From: Alkaliphilus oremlandii OhILAs
Lineage (GTDB): Bacteria; Bacillota; Clostridia; Peptostreptococcales; Natronincolaceae
Assembly: GCF_000018325.1 (NCBI RefSeq)
Contig: NC_009922.1
Location: forward strand, 434,001-498,000
DNA length: 64,000 nucleotides
Direction: 5' to 3'
In this document: positions 1 to 7,855 of the stretch, piece after piece
How positions within the stretch are numbered: the first letter of the stretch is position 1
Layout: every line of letters starts with the position of its first letter
Position numbers and translations under genes: made by a program
The notes under the pieces: generated by a model
Database searches by the model: none
Seen by the model: the letters and a program-made list of their open reading frames with translations, nothing else
What the model was told of the DNA's origin: nothing

Positions 1-1
1 G

Positions 2-277
2 CCCCTCATCAGCAAAGATTTTATCAATAGCATGATGGATTTTTACAGGCAAAATCACGCTTCCATCCTTGTGCCTGTATACAATGGAAAACCAGGGACA
101 CCAACCATATTTTCTAATCGATGGCAGGAGCATCTGTTGAAGCTGAAAGGGGATGAAGGAGGAAGAAGCATCATCAGAGCTCACCCTAAAGAAGTGCAGT
201 TATACCCTGTAGAGAATGGGATTCTAGGGAAAGATGTTGATTCTTTAGAGCAGTATATTGAAATCCTAAATCTATGA
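2..277 (+). CDS. MocA/MobA-like nucleotidyltransferase, C-terminal part (5' end outside window)
   Basis: The reading frame is open from base 2, so the gene begins upstream of the window. About 91 residues remain. The visible part begins PLISKDFINSMM and contains GKPGTPTIF and LKGDEGGRSI, which match the C-terminal half of the molybdenum cofactor cytidylyltransferase / MobA-like NTP transferase fold (the GD-x-G-x-R region lies near the nucleotide site). Such enzymes transfer CMP or GMP to molybdopterin in the cytoplasm. The N-terminal nucleotide-binding motif is not visible, so cytidylyl and guanylyl specificity cannot be separated. No terminator is obvious before the spe promoter. Confidence 0.72.
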   Translation, partial: PLISKDFINSMMDFYRQNHASILVPVYNGKPGTPTIFSNRWQEHLLKLKGDEGGRSIIRAHPKEVQLYPVENGILGKDVDSLEQYIEILNL

Positions 278-322
278 AAATACAAGACGCCATTCATTCC
301 CAAATATATTTTAGAATATCGA

Positions 323-351
323 TTGTATTTTAATTTAAAACATGCTACAAT
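323..351 (+). promoter_or_regulatory. Sigma-A promoter of the polyamine operon
   Basis: TTGTAT (323-328) and TACAAT (346-351) are separated by exactly 17 bases, about 33 bases before the speD start codon. It is the only good promoter between the preceding gene and speD. No other promoter of this quality is seen before speA or speE, so it probably drives all three genes. Confidence 0.6.
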
Positions 352-383
352 AAACCGAATTTCAATATTAATGAAAGGTTGTG

Positions 384-1196
384 ATGTTAGGGTTGGAAAA
401 AAAGCTGACTTTGTATGGCTTTAATAACCTCACAAAAACACTTAGCTTCAACATCTATGATGTTTGCTATGCAAAAAGTGAGAAAGCACAAAAAGCATAT
501 ATCGAGTATATTGATGAACAATATAACTCAGAGAGACTGACAAAAATCTTATGTGATGTGACTGAAATGATTGGGGCTCATGTTCTCAACATTTCGAAAC
601 AAGATTATGAACCGCAGGGAGCTTCCGTTAACATTTTGATTACGGAAGAGGCTTTACCGCTTCACTTAATTGATGAATCTTGTAACAAAGGAGAAGGTAT
701 TGCAGCACAACGTGATACAATTCATGCTCATTTGGATAAAAGTCACGTTACAGTGCACACCTATCCAGAATATCATCCGGATAATGCTATTTCTACTTTT
801 CGCGTAGATATTGATGTATCTACTTGTGGCATGATTTCGCCACTGAATGCATTGGATTATTTAATTGGTAGTTTTGATTCAGACATTATTACAATAGACT
901 ATCGGGTTAGAGGATTTACACGGGATGTTGAAGGGAAGAAGTTTTATATCGACCATAACATTACATCGATCCAAGATTATATAGACGATGAGACACTAAA
1001 AAAATATGATGCAATTGATGTGAACGTCTATCAATCCAACATTTTTCATACCAAAATGCTCATTAAGGAAATAGAGCTACAGAATTATCTTTTTAATAAG
1101 GACGTCAATGAGTTGCTTCCGAAACAAAGGCTGGAAATTACAAATAACCTTCGTAAAGAGATGATCGAAATATTTAGTGGAATGAATATTTATTAG
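384..1196 (+). CDS. speD: S-adenosylmethionine decarboxylase proenzyme (E. coli type)
   Basis: Decarboxylates S-adenosylmethionine to supply the aminopropyl donor for spermidine. The length of about 270 residues and the sequence are those of the class 1A (E. coli-like) family, not the short Bacillus/Thermotoga type. The autoprocessing site is visible as LDKSHVTVHTYPE: cleavage is expected between Lys and Ser at about residues 119-120, turning the Ser into the pyruvoyl cofactor. The start is placed at ATG 384 because AAAGG at 374-378 is well spaced for it, whereas GTG 381 would sit almost on the ribosome site. First gene of speD-speA-speE. Confidence 0.95.
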   Translation: MLGLEKKLTLYGFNNLTKTLSFNIYDVCYAKSEKAQKAYIEYIDEQYNSERLTKILCDVTEMIGAHVLNISKQDYEPQGASVNILITEEALPLHLIDESCNKGEGIAAQRDTIHAHLDKSHVTVHTYPEYHPDNAISTFRVDIDVSTCGMISPLNALDYLIGSFDSDIITIDYRVRGFTRDVEGKKFYIDHNITSIQDYIDDETLKKYDAIDVNVYQSNIFHTKMLIKEIELQNYLFNKDVNELLPKQRLEITNNLRKEMIEIFSGMNIY

Positions 1197-1214
1197 GTAT
1201 GGAGGTGTTTGGAT

Positions 1215-2669
1215 ATGAAAAAGCTTTCACAGGATAAGGCTCCGATATATGAAGCACTGGTAAAGCATAAATCAAATAGGGTGGTACCCTTTGACGTACC
1301 AGGACATAAGGGAGGCAGAGGCAATAAAGAATTGACGGAATTCTTGGGACAAGACTGTCTCAAGGTGGATGTTAACTCCATGAAGCCTTTGGATAACCTT
1401 TGCCACCCCACATCGGTAATACGAGAGGCCGAAGTACTGGCTGCTGAAGCCTTTGGCGCAGCCGATGCATTTTTTATTGTCAATGGAACTACGGCTGCGG
1501 TACAAGCTATGATTATGTCCACCTGCAAGGCAGGCGATAAGGTCATTATGCCGAGAAATGTTCATAGAAGTGCCATCAACGCACTGGTTGTATGTGGTGC
1601 AGTTCCTGTATATGTAAACCCTGGGGTTGAAAAGAATATAGGAATCCCTTTGGGGATGTCCGTACAGGATGTAGAGAAAGCCATTTTGGAAAATAAAGAT
1701 GCCAAAGCCATCCTTGTGAACAATCCAACGTACTATGGCATTTGCTCCGATCTAAAAGCAATTGTAGCGTTGGCACACAAACACAATATGTTGGCTTTAG
1801 TAGATGAAGCCCATGGCACACATTTTTATTTTGGCGAAAATATGCCTCTATCGGCTATGGCAGCAAATGCAGATATGGCAGCCATCAGCATGCATAAAAC
1901 AGGGGGCTCCCTGACACAGAGCTCATTTTTAGTTTGTGGAAAAAATATGGATGCTAGCTATGTAAGACAAATCATCAACTTAACGCAGACCACAAGTGGC
2001 TCCTACCTATTGCTGTCTTCCTTAGACCTTGCTAGAAAAAACCTAGCCCTCAATGGGAAGGAAATATTTAAACAGGCAGATGACCTTGCAAATTACGCAA
2101 GGGAAGAAATCAACAAGCTTGGAGGCTACAATGCCTTCTCAAAGGAACTCATCAATGGAGATACGGTATTTGATTTTGACACGACGAAGCTATCGATTCA
2201 TACAAGGGATATTGGACTTGCCGGAATTGAAGTCTACGATATCCTAAGAGATGAATATGGAATTCAGATTGAATTTGGTGACATTGGCAATATTCTAGCG
2301 ATTATTTCTGCGGGGGATCGAATGTTGGAAATCGAAAGACTGGTTTCAGCATTATATGAAATTAAAAGAAGATATTCAAAGGACAAGACAGGAATGTTCG
2401 ACCATGAATATATTAACCCTGAAGTTGTATTAGCACCACAGAAAGCCTTTTACAGCAGCAAGAAATCAGTACCGATTGCTGAAAGCTCTGGTAAAATTAG
2501 TGGAGAATTTGTTATGTGCTATCCACCAGGCATTCCGATTTTAGCGCCGGGAGAAAGAATTACGGATGAAATTGTGAACTATATTTCCTATGCAAAGGAA
2601 AAAGGGTGCTTAGTAACAGGACCAAAGGATATGGATATCCTAAATATTAATGTAGTGGAGGAATGTTAA
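1215..2669 (+). CDS. speA: Orn/Lys/Arg decarboxylase, fold type I (arginine decarboxylase-like)
   Basis: PLP-dependent amino acid decarboxylase of the Bacillus SpeA family (about 484 residues, aspartate-aminotransferase fold). Visible features are the N-terminal DVPGHKGG, the VDEAHG strand around residues 196-201 and the PLP lysine in SMHKTGGS at about residue 228. ATG 1215 is chosen because GGAGG (1201-1205) lies 9 bases upstream; a TTG at 1209 is too close. It sits between speD and speE, so it makes the diamine for spermidine. Family members use arginine, ornithine or lysine. With no agmatinase nearby, arginine specificity is an assumption. Confidence 0.88.
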   Translation: MKKLSQDKAPIYEALVKHKSNRVVPFDVPGHKGGRGNKELTEFLGQDCLKVDVNSMKPLDNLCHPTSVIREAEVLAAEAFGAADAFFIVNGTTAAVQAMIMSTCKAGDKVIMPRNVHRSAINALVVCGAVPVYVNPGVEKNIGIPLGMSVQDVEKAILENKDAKAILVNNPTYYGICSDLKAIVALAHKHNMLALVDEAHGTHFYFGENMPLSAMAANADMAAISMHKTGGSLTQSSFLVCGKNMDASYVRQIINLTQTTSGSYLLLSSLDLARKNLALNGKEIFKQADDLANYAREEINKLGGYNAFSKELINGDTVFDFDTTKLSIHTRDIGLAGIEVYDILRDEYGIQIEFGDIGNILAIISAGDRMLEIERLVSALYEIKRRYSKDKTGMFDHEYINPEVVLAPQKAFYSSKKSVPIAESSGKISGEFVMCYPPGIPILAPGERITDEIVNYISYAKEKGCLVTGPKDMDILNINVVEEC

Positions 2670-3524
2670 ATGGAATTATGGTATACAGAACAGCATACAG
2701 AGGACGTTCGCTTTTCAATCAAAGTGGACAACCAATTATATAGCGGTCAAAGTGAATTTCAAAGAATTGATGTTTTTGAATCTAAGGAATTTGGCAAATT
2801 TTTTACATTAGATGGATTGATGATGGTAACTGAAAAGGACGAATTTATCTATCACGATATGATTACCCATATTCCAATGGCAACAAATCCAAAGATTAAA
2901 AATGTCCTGGTGATTGGTGCTGGTGATGGCGGTACTGTACGTGAACTAACACGATATGAAACCATAGAAAATATTGATATGGTGGAAATCGACAAACTTG
3001 TGGTAGATATTTGTAAGGAATACCTTCCACAAACAGCTTCTAAGCTGGAGGATCCAAGAGTTCATATTTATTATGAAGATGGACTAAAATTCGTTCGTAC
3101 AAAAGAAAATGAATACGATTTGATCATTGTAGATTCTACAGATCCTTTTGGACCAGGTGAAGGTCTTTTTACGAAAGAGTTCTATGGGAACTGCTTTAAA
3201 GCATTGAAGGAAGACGGTATTTTAGTGAACCAACATGAGAGTCCGTATTATGCTTCCTATGCAAAATCCATGAAGAGAGCTCATAAGAGAATCAAAGAGT
3301 TTTTCCCGATTTGCAAGGTATATCAAGCCCATATTCCGACTTATCCTTCTGGACATTGGTTATTTGGATTTGCATCCAAAAAATACGATCCGATTGAAGA
3401 TTTAAATTCAGAAGCTTGGAATGCTTTAGGACTTCAAACAAAATATTATAATACAGACCTTCATATGGGATGCTTTGCGCTGCCAAACTACGTTAAGGAA
3501 CTGTTAGAAAAAGAAGAAGAGTAA
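2670..3524 (+). CDS. speE: Spermidine synthase (polyamine aminopropyltransferase)
   Basis: Transfers the aminopropyl group from decarboxylated SAM to putrescine. At 284 residues it is full length for bacterial SpeE. It has the nucleotide-binding GAGDGG (83-88), the acidic VEIDK (105-109) and the catalytic-loop DSTDPFGPG (155-163). The ATG directly abuts the speA stop codon, and its ribosome site GGAGG (2657-2661) lies inside the end of speA, so the two are probably translationally coupled. The agmatinase gene (speB) that often follows speE in Firmicutes is missing; the next gene is a convergent chemoreceptor. Confidence 0.96.
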   Translation: MELWYTEQHTEDVRFSIKVDNQLYSGQSEFQRIDVFESKEFGKFFTLDGLMMVTEKDEFIYHDMITHIPMATNPKIKNVLVIGAGDGGTVRELTRYETIENIDMVEIDKLVVDICKEYLPQTASKLEDPRVHIYYEDGLKFVRTKENEYDLIIVDSTDPFGPGEGLFTKEFYGNCFKALKEDGILVNQHESPYYASYAKSMKRAHKRIKEFFPICKVYQAHIPTYPSGHWLFGFASKKYDPIEDLNSEAWNALGLQTKYYNTDLHMGCFALPNYVKELLEKEEE

Positions 3525-3588
3525 GATTCAGTTTACAGAAGAATATTATGAAGCTACGAGATTGATATTATAAAAATGTCATGAAAAG

Positions 3589-3641
3589 GGAGTGAAATGT
3601 AATGAAAAAGTTGTCAAGACAATTTCGTTACATTTCACTCC
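3589..3641. terminator. Bidirectional terminator between speE and the chemoreceptor gene
   Basis: A 19-base arm at 3589-3607 pairs with 3623-3641 with a single G-U pair. A further short inverted repeat (TTGTC/GACAA) lies in the loop. The structure is between two converging genes and is followed by T-rich sequence in both directions. Confidence 0.8.
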
Positions 3642-3662
3642 TATTTTGTTACAGTAGAGGAT

Positions 3663-5132
3663 CTAAAAGATCCGAATATTTTCTTTTGTAAGCTGTTCAA
3701 TATTCTTATGAATTTTATCTAATAATTCCAATATCTGTGAAGAAAGATTTTTAGCTTCTTCATAATATCGATGAGCATCCGCAGTATCATTTCCTTTCAC
3801 AGCGGCAATTACTTTGTCTCCTAAGCTATGAAACTCATGGTGAATCGATTCAATTTGCTTCCAATCGCTTTTGAGCTTTGGATGTTCTACATCAACTGCA
3901 TGATAGAAATGGCCGAAGGCACATTTTTTAGAATTGGTTTGTAGAGGGTATAGCTGCATTTCAGTAACAATTTTATGAAGCGTAACCACCCAATCTTTAT
4001 GAGAAGCCATGGCTTTTTCAATCACTTCCTGTAATTCATAATTTTTAATGGCATTATTGCTACCTTTGAGTCCGTCCAACATGGAGGTAACCATGGTGGA
4101 GAGCTGATCATCAATTTTAGAGATTTGTTTAGAAAATTCAATACTTTTTGCAGCATCTTCGTAGATGCTTTGGGTCATATAGGTCAGCTTTTCAGCATCC
4201 GCACTGGAGGCTTCCATAGCTTGATTGATTTCATTCGTTGAAAATGTAATATGCTCCATATGTCTATGAACATTCTCTACATCGACTACTACATTTTTAA
4301 GCATATTCACATTTTCTCCAATGGTGTTAGAAACCAATTCGATTTTATCGCTGATTTCCTCTGTTGATTTCAATGTGCTTTGCAAGCTTTCCATGCCTTC
4401 GTTGGCAGCAGTGTGGATACTATTGACGAATTGCTTCATTCCTACTAGATTTTGTTTCGTATCATCAGCCAGCTTCCTCGTTTCATCTGCTACCACTGCA
4501 AACCCTCGACCGTGTTCTCCTGCTCTTGCAGCTTCGATTGCCGAATTTAAAGCCAATAAATTGGTTTGCTCCGCAATGCCTTGAACACTATCCACGATTT
4601 TACCGACTTCAGTGGCAAGGTGCACCAATAGCTGAATTTTTTCATTCATGACCTCTGTATCATGGGTAACTTGATCCTTCAGAGACTTTACGTGCTCTAG
4701 CAATTGGATGCTTTCATCATTTTTTTTAGTTAGAGATTGAGAATCACGGGCTAGTTGATGCAAGGTTTTTGATGTGATATCTATGTATTCATTCACTTCA
4801 TTCATACTAGCGGTTGTTTCTTCTATTAAAGCTGAATTCGATTGGCTTACAGATGCCATTTCCTCCGAAAAATCGATTAATTGCTGGGAAATATGGGACA
4901 TCCCCACATCGAAAGAGCTTAAGGAGCTTGCGATATCCAGTACTTCTTTGGCTACGTTAGACATTTTGGCTTCATTTGATAACAGTTGCTCAAAGGTACT
5001 GAGAATTTGGGTGTGTAGCGGATAATCTACACTAGGTGCTTCGGTAACAATACCTGCCAATGTATTATTTACGTAGGAAAGAATACATTCTGCTTCGTGG
5101 CAGGGTGCTTTACGAAAAGGATTTTGTAACAT
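3663..5132 (-). CDS. Soluble methyl-accepting chemotaxis protein with C-terminal CZB zinc-binding domain
   Basis: Cytoplasmic chemoreceptor of 489 residues with no membrane segment. The signalling hairpin tip is seen around residues 188-222 (EQTNLLALNSAIEAARAGEH and FAVVADETRKLA). After the coiled coil, residues about 375-445 form a CZB (chemoreceptor zinc-binding) domain: His378, Cys404 in CAFGHFY, and His432/His435 in HHEFH are the expected His3-Cys zinc ligands. The N-terminal 80 residues are not a recognised sensor and include CHEAEC at 11-16. Family knowledge (Helicobacter TlpD type) suggests sensing of zinc, redox or hypochlorite in the cytoplasm. The gene stands alone, convergent with speE. 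Confidence 0.9.
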   Translation of the reverse strand: MLQNPFRKAPCHEAECILSYVNNTLAGIVTEAPSVDYPLHTQILSTFEQLLSNEAKMSNVAKEVLDIASSLSSFDVGMSHISQQLIDFSEEMASVSQSNSALIEETTASMNEVNEYIDITSKTLHQLARDSQSLTKKNDESIQLLEHVKSLKDQVTHDTEVMNEKIQLLVHLATEVGKIVDSVQGIAEQTNLLALNSAIEAARAGEHGRGFAVVADETRKLADDTKQNLVGMKQFVNSIHTAANEGMESLQSTLKSTEEISDKIELVSNTIGENVNMLKNVVVDVENVHRHMEHITFSTNEINQAMEASSADAEKLTYMTQSIYEDAAKSIEFSKQISKIDDQLSTMVTSMLDGLKGSNNAIKNYELQEVIEKAMASHKDWVVTLHKIVTEMQLYPLQTNSKKCAFGHFYHAVDVEHPKLKSDWKQIESIHHEFHSLGDKVIAAVKGNDTADAHRYYEEAKNLSSQILELLDKIHKNIEQLTKENIRIF

Positions 5133-5400
5133 GAACTTTCAACTCCCTCTAAGATAATTTACAAATATCTACACAATACGACGTATCGTTCTTCATAAAT
5201 AAATAATATATCATATCCAGCAATAAGTACACAAGGGAATGCGGATGCTCTATAGAAATATATGATATAAAAATATATTTCATAAGAAGGCATTATAGAC
5301 AGAAGGAAAGCTAGAACTAAATATTACGTAATTTTCATAATATTTTGTCTAAAAGTATGATACGATGGTAGATGAAAAAGCTTAAGGAGTGGTACGTCAT

Positions 5401-5817
5401 ATGAAAAAGATCCATGCTTCACGTTTAGTTAAATCAGAAGATTTGAATCATCACGGAACCTTATTTGCAGGGAGAATGGCAGAGTGGTTCGTTGAAAATT
5501 GTTTTATATGCGGTGCTATGGAAACTGAAAAACCTGAAAACATCGTATGTGTAAAAGTTCATGGTTTATCTTTTGGAAGCCCTGTACAAAAAGGAAGTAT
5601 TATCAATATGAAAAGCTATATTGCAAAAGTGGGTAGAACCAGCTTTACGGTTTATGGGAAGGTGACGAAAAACAACGCAAAGGATACCGTATCTGATGGA
5701 TTCATATCCTTTGTATTTGTAGATAGCAATGGGAAGCCAATACCCCACAGTATTGTACTGGACGAAGCTGCAGATCCAGAAGAAATTGAAATAAGAGAAA
5801 AGGCTTTAAATCTTTAA
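5401..5817 (+). CDS. Hotdog-fold acyl-CoA thioesterase
   Basis: About 138 residues of a YciA/BFIT-like single hotdog domain. The motif NHHGTLFAGRMAEWF (about residues 12-26) holds the conserved N-H-x-G-x-x-F-x-G and the helix residues typical of acyl-CoA hydrolases. It probably releases free CoA from medium or long acyl-CoAs in the cytoplasm; the substrate cannot be read. ATG 5401 is used because AAGGAG (5384-5389) fits it; an in-frame GTG at 5389 overlaps that ribosome site. Single gene followed by a strong bidirectional terminator. Confidence 0.85.
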   Translation: MKKIHASRLVKSEDLNHHGTLFAGRMAEWFVENCFICGAMETEKPENIVCVKVHGLSFGSPVQKGSIINMKSYIAKVGRTSFTVYGKVTKNNAKDTVSDGFISFVFVDSNGKPIPHSIVLDEAADPEEIEIREKALNL

Positions 5818-5842
5818 AGGGTTAAAGACGCCCAAAATACAT

Positions 5843-5885
5843 AAATAAAAAGGATGGGCTAGAATATAGCCCATCCTTTTTATTT
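5843..5885. terminator. Bidirectional terminator
   Basis: Perfect 19-base inverted repeat (arms 5843-5861 and 5867-5885) with a 5-base loop and A/T tracts on both sides. It separates the thioesterase gene from the convergent DUF4349 gene. Confidence 0.9.
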
Positions 5886-5953
5886 AAAAGGTTCTAATAT
5901 ATAAAGGTTCTGGAGATCGAATATCTTGGTACATTCATTCTCTCAAAATATAT

Positions 5954-6850
5954 TTATTCTCGATTGCTGTTGTTTTTCTTTTGGATGACTTTATAAGCAA
6001 TAAAGGCGAAAGGAGCAATCAGAAATAGATACGGTAGAACAAATATCGCACTAATAATAAACTGTTCTATTCCTATTTTAAAGAAATAGAGTGAATCCTT
6101 CCATGCGTTGGCAAGCTTTGTAGCAAAGCTGGTTTCCTTCGTAACACCATTTGTAAGCTTTTCAACCTCAGAAATATTCAGCGATACTGTACTGTAAGAA
6201 ACTTGATCATCCATGTCTAAAATACTTTTTGTCAGGTCTTCCTTTTGATAGATAATGTCGCTTAATTGATTCTCTATGGCAATAACATCTTCTATTTTGT
6301 CTGCCTTTTCTAATAAAGCGAGAATTCTTTCTTCCTTAATCTTTAGTACATTCAGCCTGCTTTCCGTATCGTAGTATTGCTTTGTAATATCTTGTTTCGA
6401 TGTATTTTGAGAAACCAAATTGCCAATACCTTGTGTATCCTTCATAAAAGGCTCCACATTTTCTTTCGGAATCCTTACAGTGTATTGACCGTTTTTCAGG
6501 ATTTTATCGCCTACATGGTGATTGGAGTAAATGTTTGAATTCTCTACAAACCCGTTGTATTTGCTGATAAGCTGCCCCAATTGATTCGTTGTGGCTTCAA
6601 ATTCGAGGGTTTCTAAAGTGAGATAAACATTGGTGATCACCTTTTCTGGTTCTAGACTACTTCTCTTTGCGTCACCATCCAATTTCAACATTTCTGAGTG
6701 GGAAGATGATTCAGCCAAATCCATATTTGGAGCCATATCTCGTGAAAATTCTGTGCTTTTTGCAGAGCAGCCCATGTTGAATAAAAATAATAAAAGAATC
6801 ATCCCCAAAATGCCCAGTTTAGGCAATCCAATAAACCTTTTAATCTTCAT
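5954..6850 (-). CDS. DUF4349 lipoprotein
   Basis: Membrane-anchored surface protein of unknown function. After a basic N-terminus and a hydrophobic signal (ILGMILLLFLFNMGC) there is a lipobox-like Cys, then a low-complexity linker and the DUF4349 domain (roughly residues 75-230). The domain includes a long helical stretch between its beta parts, and the protein ends with a transmembrane helix (about 265-290) and a basic tail. ATG 6850 is preferred because GGGG lies 8 bases before it; GTG 6859 overlaps that site. The family is often in stress or envelope contexts, but nothing here fixes its role. Confidence 0.8.
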   Translation of the reverse strand: MKIKRFIGLPKLGILGMILLLFLFNMGCSAKSTEFSRDMAPNMDLAESSSHSEMLKLDGDAKRSSLEPEKVITNVYLTLETLEFEATTNQLGQLISKYNGFVENSNIYSNHHVGDKILKNGQYTVRIPKENVEPFMKDTQGIGNLVSQNTSKQDITKQYYDTESRLNVLKIKEERILALLEKADKIEDVIAIENQLSDIIYQKEDLTKSILDMDDQVSYSTVSLNISEVEKLTNGVTKETSFATKLANAWKDSLYFFKIGIEQFIISAIFVLPYLFLIAPFAFIAYKVIQKKNNSNRE

Positions 6851-6925
6851 ACCATGCACCCCTTTATTAAATAGATACTACTTAGACGATGCGTTGTAAC
6901 ATTTAGTTCCACAGGAGGTCTTTTT

Positions 6926-7621
6926 TCAAGCAATAAACTTATAGCCGATTCCCCAGACTGTGACAATATGTTTTGGAGATTTAACATTGTCTTCTAGCTT
7001 TTTTCGTAGTTGATGAATATAAACCATAATGGCATTGTCATCTATAATCGAATTATTCCAGATATTTTCGTAAAGCTGTTCTTTGGTAAAAACCTGCCCA
7101 GGGTTTTCCATAAAAAACTTAATCAATAAATTTTCTTTCGAGGATAACTCAATGAATTCATTATTTTTATATAATTTATATGTTTTTAAATCAAATTTAA
7201 AGGGACCTTCCATAATATAATTGGATGATCTCGTTTTTTCTGCAACATATTCTCTGGAGGTTCTTAACTGAGCTTTTACATGAGCACATAGAATGGCTGG
7301 ACTGAAGGGCTTCGTTATATAATTAGTTGCACCGAGACCTAAGCCTAAAATCTGGTCATGATCTTCACATCTGCCACTCACGAATATAATGGGTGTCTTA
7401 ATTCCTAGAACTTTAATCTCTTGAATTAATTCAAAGCCGTCCTCATCGCCTAAGACAACATCTAAGATAATTAAATCAAAGGTGTTATTTCTTAATCGCT
7501 CAAGTGCCTCTTCTCCATTTGAAGCTTCTTCAATTAAGTAGTTTTCATTTATTAAGCTTCTTCTGACAAGTTTTCGGATAGATTCTTCATCATCAATTAT
7601 AAGGATTTTTTCTTTGGCCAT
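6926..7621 (-). CDS. OmpR-family response regulator
   Basis: A receiver domain (1-120) with acidic IIDDEES (8-14), phospho-acceptor Asp54 in LILDVVLG, Ser82 in the switch position and Lys104 in TKPFSP. A winged-helix DNA-binding domain (about 140-231) ends in HIVTVWGIGYKF, typical of the OmpR/PhoB class. Start ATG follows GAGGAG. It is divergent from the histidine kinase starting near 7.85 kb, 200 bases away, which makes that kinase a possible partner. However, that kinase has an NtrB-like core, so the pairing is only positional. Confidence 0.93.
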   Translation of the reverse strand: MAKEKILIIDDEESIRKLVRRSLINENYLIEEASNGEEALERLRNNTFDLIILDVVLGDEDGFELIQEIKVLGIKTPIIFVSGRCEDHDQILGLGLGATNYITKPFSPAILCAHVKAQLRTSREYVAEKTRSSNYIMEGPFKFDLKTYKLYKNNEFIELSSKENLLIKFFMENPGQVFTKEQLYENIWNNSIIDDNAIMVYIHQLRKKLEDNVKSPKHIVTVWGIGYKFIA

Positions 7622-7757
7622 AGGTATTCTCCTCAGTCTTCATTATTCAGAAATAAATGGATATGGTATATTGGATGTTTTAACTAAAGGGTTGATCGTA
7701 AACAGAAAGTTCATGGAATTATAGTCCTGTTCATGTAGTAACTTTAAATCCATCTGT

Positions 7758-7763
7758 TATAAT
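7758..7763 (+). promoter_or_regulatory. Extended -10 element before the histidine kinase gene
   Basis: TATAAT at 7758-7763 is preceded by TG one base upstream (7755-7756), an extended -10. No good -35 is found at 17 bases. It lies about 65 bases before the strong purine-rich ribosome site at 7812-7820. Confidence 0.4.
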
Positions 7764-7855
7764 AAATATAACAAAATTTATTCATAACTTCAATGATCTG
7801 AGTATTTCACCGAGAGGGGGAGACGATTATTAAGCTGAGCCATGAATCTAAGAAA

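Noticed and set aside
1193..1565. Minus-strand frames overlapping speA
   Set aside because: Composition is shadow-like and they lack ribosome sites; speA is certain from PLP motifs.
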